Made by a program: the position numbers and the translations under genes. Positions 40,971-44,857 of a stretch of DNA of 44,857 nt are shown here, piece after piece; position 1 is the first letter of the stretch, and each line of letters begins with the position of its first letter. Origin of the DNA: a virus; IMG/VR virus record IMGVR_UViG_3300037087_000168, positions 1 to 44,857 of that record; one strand, written 5' to 3'. Below the pieces are notes generated by a model, which made no database searches, was not told the origin of the DNA, and was given only the letters and a program-made list of their open reading frames with translations.

Positions 40971-40986
40971 AAAATTGTGCAATTTT
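40971..40986. promoter_or_regulatory. AT-rich palindrome, operator candidate
   Basis: AAAATTG-TG-CAATTTT is a perfect 7-bp inverted repeat in a C/G-rich region upstream of the terminase genes, flanked by divergent units. It is a candidate binding site for a regulator such as the winged-helix protein at 31599-31913. Confidence 0.45.
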
Positions 40987-41070
40987 ACCACTCCCCAATA
41001 CTCATCGAACTGTCGTTCGCCGGTCGCACCTCGCCACCCTCTTGCCGGCAGACCGGCGAGGAGTCTCTCG

Positions 41071-41607
41071 ATGGCAGTGGGTGACCAAGGTAATCACGAG
41101 CTTCAGCGTCTTCAGTCCGTCCATCTTCAGATGGTGGAGATGAAGTTGCAGTCGATGACGAATGTGGCCATTGCTCTGGCTCTCGGGATGGAGGAGAAGT
41201 CGGTTTCGCGGATCGTCACCTCGCCGATGTTCCAAGGAGAGATGGCCAGACGACGCCGAGATCTGGAGGTTCGCGTCTCTGAGACAATTACCGAGAACCA
41301 ACGACGGATGAGGGAGAAGACCTCCGAGGCAGGTTATCGTGGTGCGGAAGTCCTTTTGGATCTCATGGAGAACTCGGAAGCAGAGGGATTACGACTGAAG
41401 GCTGCCGAGATCGGACTTCGCCAAGCGTTCGAGATGGAGGGGAGTGGCAAGGATCACGGCCCTGCGCAGATGCCGACGACTGTGAACTACAACCTCCTCC
41501 TCGAAGGCCTCCGCGAGTCCAAGGCCCCGTCAGGGCCGGATCTCTCCGACGACATCATCGACGTAGAACCGGCGCAGCTTCCGGCTCCGGAGAAGTTGAA
41601 TGCCTGA
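41071..41607 (+). CDS. Terminase small subunit
   Basis: 178 residues from the ATG at 41071 (GAGGAG eight bases upstream). MKLQSMTNVAIALALGMEEKSVSRIVTSPMF (in parts, about 24-54) is an HTH that would recognise the packaging site; a helical oligomerisation region follows and an acidic, Pro-rich tail. It starts the late unit and overlaps the large terminase gene by 8 bp, the usual order. Identification by position and HTH. Confidence 0.75.
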   Translation: MAVGDQGNHELQRLQSVHLQMVEMKLQSMTNVAIALALGMEEKSVSRIVTSPMFQGEMARRRRDLEVRVSETITENQRRMREKTSEAGYRGAEVLLDLMENSEAEGLRLKAAEIGLRQAFEMEGSGKDHGPAQMPTTVNYNLLLEGLRESKAPSGPDLSDDIIDVEPAQLPAPEKLNA

Positions 41608-43444
41608 CTTTACCAACCTCACTGGTGACGAGGTCCTGGGGACCGTCACGCCTCCCACTGCCTCGGCGATGCTCCCTGAGGCCCTCCTGGTGGTTGAGGC
41701 GGACGGTCCCCAGACCCTCACGCCTGAGCTGTTGGCAGCGGTCAGGACCAGAGCCGAGGGTGACCTCTATTTCTTTGCGAAGTGCGTCTTGGGCTTTGAC
41801 AAGTTGAACTCCCGCATTCACCGGCCTCTCTGTCGATTGCTCGAACTCCATGGTCCATACGACCGAATGGCTCCGCGACTGACCCCACCTTGGAGGGAAT
41901 ACCGGGTGGCGATCTGTCAGGCCTTTAGAAAAATGGGAGTCGAACGTCGTGAGTGGCCGGCCCGGTTACAGCGCATACGCTTCCGTGGTATCCAGCGTTT
42001 GATGATCAAGATGCCTCGGAGCTGGTTCAAGACCACACTATGCTCCATCGCATATCCGCTCTGGCGGGCAGTCCGAAACTCGAACTACCGCTCGCTGCTG
42101 GCACAGAACACTGCCACCAACGCCCGAGCCAAGGGAATGGCGCTGGCGAGAGTCGTGGAGGGCTGCGAACTCTTCCGGCTCTTGTGGCCAAGCCTACTTC
42201 CGACTAAGGCTGAGAAGTGGTCGGAAGACGGAAGGTGTATGCGGAGGACTAAGCCGTATGCAGAGTCCACCTTCGAGTTCGTCGGAACGCGGACGCAGGT
42301 GACCTCCAGGCATTGCGACGACGTCATTGAAGACGATACAGTGGCTCCTGACAAGGATGACCTGTCAGGTGAGGTTGTCCTACCGAACCCGGTCGACATT
42401 GCGCAGGCTATTGGGTGGCACAAGCTGGTTCAACCTCTCTTCGACGACCTTCGCACTGGTCGGAACATCATCGCTGGCACTAGGTGGTTCGTGCTCGACC
42501 TCTTGCGTTGGGTGGAAGACAACGAGAAGGACTTCGTCGTGTTCCAGTGGGCCGTTCGGGAAGACCTGAACGGACAACCTTCGACCGGTGGCGTCCTCGT
42601 CTGGCCCGAGCACGCAGGGGAGGAAGAGCTGGCGCACCTAGCTGCTGCTCTCGGCCCGTACCTCTACTCGTGCCTGTTCATGAACACGCCAGTCACGGTT
42701 GAACAGATGCTATTTCGGCCAGACTGGTTCCGATTTTATGACACCGAGCCCACTGGGTTGATGGTGTTTACCACGGTCGACCCGGCTGGAGACCCGGCCG
42801 AGTCGAAGGGCCTTCCTGATTATAACGTAGTGCTGACCTGTGGAAAGGACCAGCATGACGGGAAGATCTACGTGCTGGACTACACTAGGGAGAGGTGTTC
42901 GCCAGGAAGGCTCCTGGATATCATCTTCGACCATCGAAAGCGCTGGCAGCCGGTTACGATTGGGTTGGAGCTGGTGGCGTATGAAAAGTCGTTGAAGTAT
43001 TGGATTAAGCAAAGGCAGAACTCCGAGTCCGACTTCTTCGCGATCACGACGGTGAACCAATCGAAGCGGTCAAAGAGTGCTAAGATTAGAGGTCTGCAAC
43101 CGGCTTTTGCGCAAGGGATGGTTTGGATAAGACACTGGATGACAGAGCTGCACAACGAGCTTTGCCAGTACCCACTCGCCCCGCATGACGATCTGGCCGA
43201 CGCGCTGGCGATGCAGCTGGAGCTTTGGCGATTGACGCCGTCACACCATGAGAGAGCTGCCGAGTGGGAGCAAGGGCCGAATGATTTTGAATTCTGTCTA
43301 AAGAGTGTCCGTCAGGCGAGTGAGGCTTCGAAGGTAGCGGCAGATGCGAGCCGGAATGCAAACTGGGCCTCGTCCGCCCCCAACTTGTTGTGGCACGGGG
43401 ATGGGATGATGAATCGCCTACGCAGGGGCGTGGCGGTCAACTAG
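41600..43444 (+). CDS. Terminase large subunit
   Basis: 614 residues. MIKMPRSWFKTT (about 135-146) is the ATPase Walker A in a form common in terminases, and CDDVIEDD is the Walker B region. The nuclease domain has TTVDPAGD (D of the first acidic residue), a central block ending in VAYEK, and PHDDLADALAM near 535-545. It packages DNA through the portal and cuts concatemers. Tight overlap with the small subunit. GTP-type motifs are not needed. Whole length looks intact. Confidence 0.9.
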   Translation: MPDFTNLTGDEVLGTVTPPTASAMLPEALLVVEADGPQTLTPELLAAVRTRAEGDLYFFAKCVLGFDKLNSRIHRPLCRLLELHGPYDRMAPRLTPPWREYRVAICQAFRKMGVERREWPARLQRIRFRGIQRLMIKMPRSWFKTTLCSIAYPLWRAVRNSNYRSLLAQNTATNARAKGMALARVVEGCELFRLLWPSLLPTKAEKWSEDGRCMRRTKPYAESTFEFVGTRTQVTSRHCDDVIEDDTVAPDKDDLSGEVVLPNPVDIAQAIGWHKLVQPLFDDLRTGRNIIAGTRWFVLDLLRWVEDNEKDFVVFQWAVREDLNGQPSTGGVLVWPEHAGEEELAHLAAALGPYLYSCLFMNTPVTVEQMLFRPDWFRFYDTEPTGLMVFTTVDPAGDPAESKGLPDYNVVLTCGKDQHDGKIYVLDYTRERCSPGRLLDIIFDHRKRWQPVTIGLELVAYEKSLKYWIKQRQNSESDFFAITTVNQSKRSKSAKIRGLQPAFAQGMVWIRHWMTELHNELCQYPLAPHDDLADALAMQLELWRLTPSHHERAAEWEQGPNDFEFCLKSVRQASEASKVAADASRNANWASSAPNLLWHGDGMMNRLRRGVAVN

Positions 43445-43461
43445 CTTTCAAGGAGAGACAG

Positions 43462-43746
43462 ATGGCAGATTGGGTGAAGATCCTGGGTGACAGCGTCTTG
43501 CACGTGCCGGTCACTCTAGGAGCAACAGCTACTATTGAGACGCTGCTTGGATTAACGTTGAACGCAAAGTTGAAAGGGGTAACGTTCATTTGCTCTGCCG
43601 CCGGGGCCTTCTTTGCGGTAGGGCCTGCCACGAACGCGAGCGCACCGCTTCCAGCAGCGCTGTCATTGCGGATACAACCGTCAACACTGAGAACTTGGCA
43701 GTTTTATGGAACCGGCCAGTCCCTTACAGTGATAGAGGAGTATTGA
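43462..43746 (+). CDS. Small structural-type protein, 94 aa
   Basis: ATG at 43462 with AAGGAGAG upstream. Beta-rich, with GDSVLHVPVTLGAT and hydrophobic strands; no signal peptide. Its position after terminase and before two secreted proteins is odd for a virion gene. Unknown function. Confidence 0.6.
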   Translation: MADWVKILGDSVLHVPVTLGATATIETLLGLTLNAKLKGVTFICSAAGAFFAVGPATNASAPLPAALSLRIQPSTLRTWQFYGTGQSLTVIEEY

Positions 43747-43749
43747 GAT

Positions 43750-44418
43750 ATGCAGAGGTTGAGAGTCATGGCGTTGGTGCTTGTTGGGGCCGGAGGAGTG
43801 GGCTGGATGGGAGTGCGCCCTGTGTTGGGACAGGGTTATGCAACTCCTTTCGTGATACTCTCTGTCGACGCCAACAAGATCACGTTCACGCCCGACCCCA
43901 ATGTCCCGTTGTACCTCTCGCAGATATTGACGGGAAACCTGATCTCCCGCGGCGACGGCAACACGCTCTTGAGGTGGTTGCGAGAAGACGCCAATACCAG
44001 CGCCAACAACATGCGCTCCGACGCGAACGCCTCTATGACAAAGCTGCTGGCGCAGCAGGCGGCGATCTACACGGAGGCGAACGCCGTCCTGACGGCGGCG
44101 CTGAACCGCGATTATGTCATCTCAGCCGTGTACCGAGTCGTCATCGACGGGAACTCTCGTCTCCTGACCGATCCCAATACGGCCGGCCTGGCGACGGTCC
44201 CTGCCAATCTCGTGAGGCTGGCCCTTGCGCCTGAAGCCGGTACTACCGACCACATTCGATTCACGCTCACCGGCGCCGCCTCGGGAACGGCCAGTGCGGA
44301 GTGGATGGATTCTGGCGTGGATGGGCCGCTGACTCCCGCCACGGCCGGGACCGCACAGTTCGTATCGACGGGCGGAACGATCTACGCAACCCTGTTTGTA
44401 ATGACACGGAGGAACTAG
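43750..44418 (+). CDS. Signal-peptide protein with helical and beta domains, 222 aa
   Basis: ATG 3 bp after the previous stop, preceded by ATAGAGGAG-like sequence. N-terminal basic-hydrophobic signal (residues 2-27, VLGQG cleavage region). The mature protein has a beta segment with DPNVPLYLSQILTGN, a helical Asn/Ala-rich segment (about 75-110) and a beta-rich C-terminal domain of the type seen in surface proteins. Composition turns more C/G-rich after the signal. Exported proteins next to the terminase are unusual for a phage; it pairs with the secreted gene downstream. Confidence 0.65.
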   Translation: MQRLRVMALVLVGAGGVGWMGVRPVLGQGYATPFVILSVDANKITFTPDPNVPLYLSQILTGNLISRGDGNTLLRWLREDANTSANNMRSDANASMTKLLAQQAAIYTEANAVLTAALNRDYVISAVYRVVIDGNSRLLTDPNTAGLATVPANLVRLALAPEAGTTDHIRFTLTGAASGTASAEWMDSGVDGPLTPATAGTAQFVSTGGTIYATLFVMTRRN

Positions 44419-44421
44419 GCC

Positions 44422-44857
44422 ATGAAACGACTTCTCTTTCTCTTCGTCCTGCTCTGCCTGGCCGCGCCGGCATGGGCTACGGACGCGAACATCAACACCT
44501 GGACCGGCGCGGTGGATGGGAATTGGAATCAGGCCGCCAATTGGATCGCCGGTCGCGTACCGTGCGCTACGGACGTGGCGGTCCTGCTGAACTGGTGTGG
44601 CGACGCGAACTTCCCTTCCACGAAGTGCGTCCACGGCATCCCGGTTGGCGCGACCGTCGCAGGGCTGAGCTTGACCGGCGCTTCCGACGGGAACGAAGCG
44701 CTGCTCGATTGGTCGAGGCTGACGGTGACGGGATCATTTGTCTGCAAAGGGCGTAGCTTTGACATGCGCGATCTCGGTGGGTGGGATGGCAACGTCTATC
44801 TCCTCGGCCTCGGCATCGGCAGCCAGACCTCCGATCCCAACTATGTCTTACGGGACG
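44422..44857 (+). CDS. Secreted beta-rich protein, N-terminal part (3' end cut by contig edge)
   Basis: ATG with GGAGGAAC upstream. Clear signal peptide (LLFLFVLLCLAAPAWA, cleavage after AWA) then NTWTGAVDGNWNQAANW (about 26-42), a W.G..DGNW...ANW motif typical of autotransporter-like or planctomycete secreted proteins. The frame runs open to the last base and continues in 3-869 on the other end. Base pairs in the 44585-44730 part differ from 1-146 at nine sites (four amino-acid changes). Confidence 0.75.
   Translation, partial: MKRLLFLFVLLCLAAPAWATDANINTWTGAVDGNWNQAANWIAGRVPCATDVAVLLNWCGDANFPSTKCVHGIPVGATVAGLSLTGASDGNEALLDWSRLTVTGSFVCKGRSFDMRDLGGWDGNVYLLGLGIGSQTSDPNYVLRD
44585..44857. repeat. 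Terminal direct repeat, right copy (pairs with 1-273)
   Basis: Matches 1-273 with nine substitutions in the first 146 bases and 127 identical bases at the end. See the left copy. Confidence 0.9.

Larger units (their letters stand above)
40541..41070. other. Divergent control region between early and late units
   Basis: 530 bp without a large gene. A perfect 16-bp inverted repeat (40617-40632, 40692-40707) encloses further hairpins. GAACGCC/GGCGTTC is a 7-bp hairpin (40577-40595). CCGCTGGTGGTT is repeated at 40595-40606 and 40743-40754. GGTTCGCC/GGCGAACC (40751-40787) encloses CCCTT/AAGGG. AAAATTG-TG-CAATTTT (40971-40986) is an AT-rich palindrome in a C/G-rich context, about 85 bp before the small terminase gene. 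I read it as leader/attenuator, packaging-site and promoter candidate region. Confidence 0.6.

Noticed and set aside
40740-40991. Larger leftward ORF of 83 codons in the divergent region
   Set aside because: It has no usable SD, and its first 60 codons run through hairpins and C/G-rich sequence; only the last 21 codons are kept as a possible leader peptide.

Overview
The window is an essentially complete dsDNA tailed-phage genome of the short-tailed (podovirus-like) type, assembled from reads and linearised inside a gene. It has a terminase pair, portal, scaffold, major capsid protein, a T7-gp11-like connector and one giant internal virion protein. I see no tail sheath, tube or tape-measure gene. 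The last 273 bases repeat the first 273 (9 mismatches, then 127 identical bases), so the map closes on itself at about 44.58 kb. There are no rRNA, tRNA, CRISPR, integrase or IS signals. The host cannot be named. Secreted proteins with an N-terminal WTG..DGNW...ANW motif and very cysteine-rich proteins remind me of Planctomycetota-type genomes, but this is a guess.

Layout. Two convergent transcription units cover the map. The rightward late unit starts at the small terminase gene (41071), passes the large terminase (41600-43444) and two signal-peptide proteins, and crosses the contig ends. It continues through a cluster of small membrane and lipoproteins (881-2943, probable lysis functions) and then portal (3189), zinc ribbon (4855), scaffold (5406) and capsid (6163). 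Next come a glycosyltransferase / methyltransferase / polysaccharide deacetylase cassette (8100-9897), connector and structural genes (9912-13820), two C/G-rich cysteine-rich genes (13813-15283), an internal virion-type protein (15270), a homospermidine-synthase-like enzyme (16232) and a 2196-residue internal virion protein ending at 23927. The leftward early unit runs from 40540 down to 24092. It first encodes small DUF-type, zinc-ribbon and membrane proteins (40540-35302). It then encodes a dATP/dGTP-diphosphohydrolase-like protein, a sigma-factor-like protein, an HTH-phosphoesterase fusion, a Cas4-like nuclease, a winged-helix protein and a Sak4-like ATPase. The end of the unit holds a ParB-DNA methyltransferase fusion, a uracil-DNA-glycosylase/3'-5' exonuclease fusion, a family A polymerase lacking its own exonuclease, and a DUF3987-like ATPase.

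Control regions. The divergent region 40541-41070 carries a perfect 16-bp inverted repeat, further hairpins, a possible leader peptide and an AT-rich palindrome. Region 39696-40000 carries three tandem 10-bp iterons, a run of 13 G and inverted copies of the iteron core, and is the best candidate replication origin. Recurrent hairpins sit between early genes, and two hairpins with almost the same loop flank the gene after the capsid gene.

How it fits together. Early genes supply replication, recombination, nucleotide and DNA-modification functions and probably a sigma-like switch. The late unit builds and packages the virion and carries accessory enzymes (polyamine, glycan) translated within the structural operon. 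The homospermidine-synthase-like gene inside the virion block is the most unusual feature.
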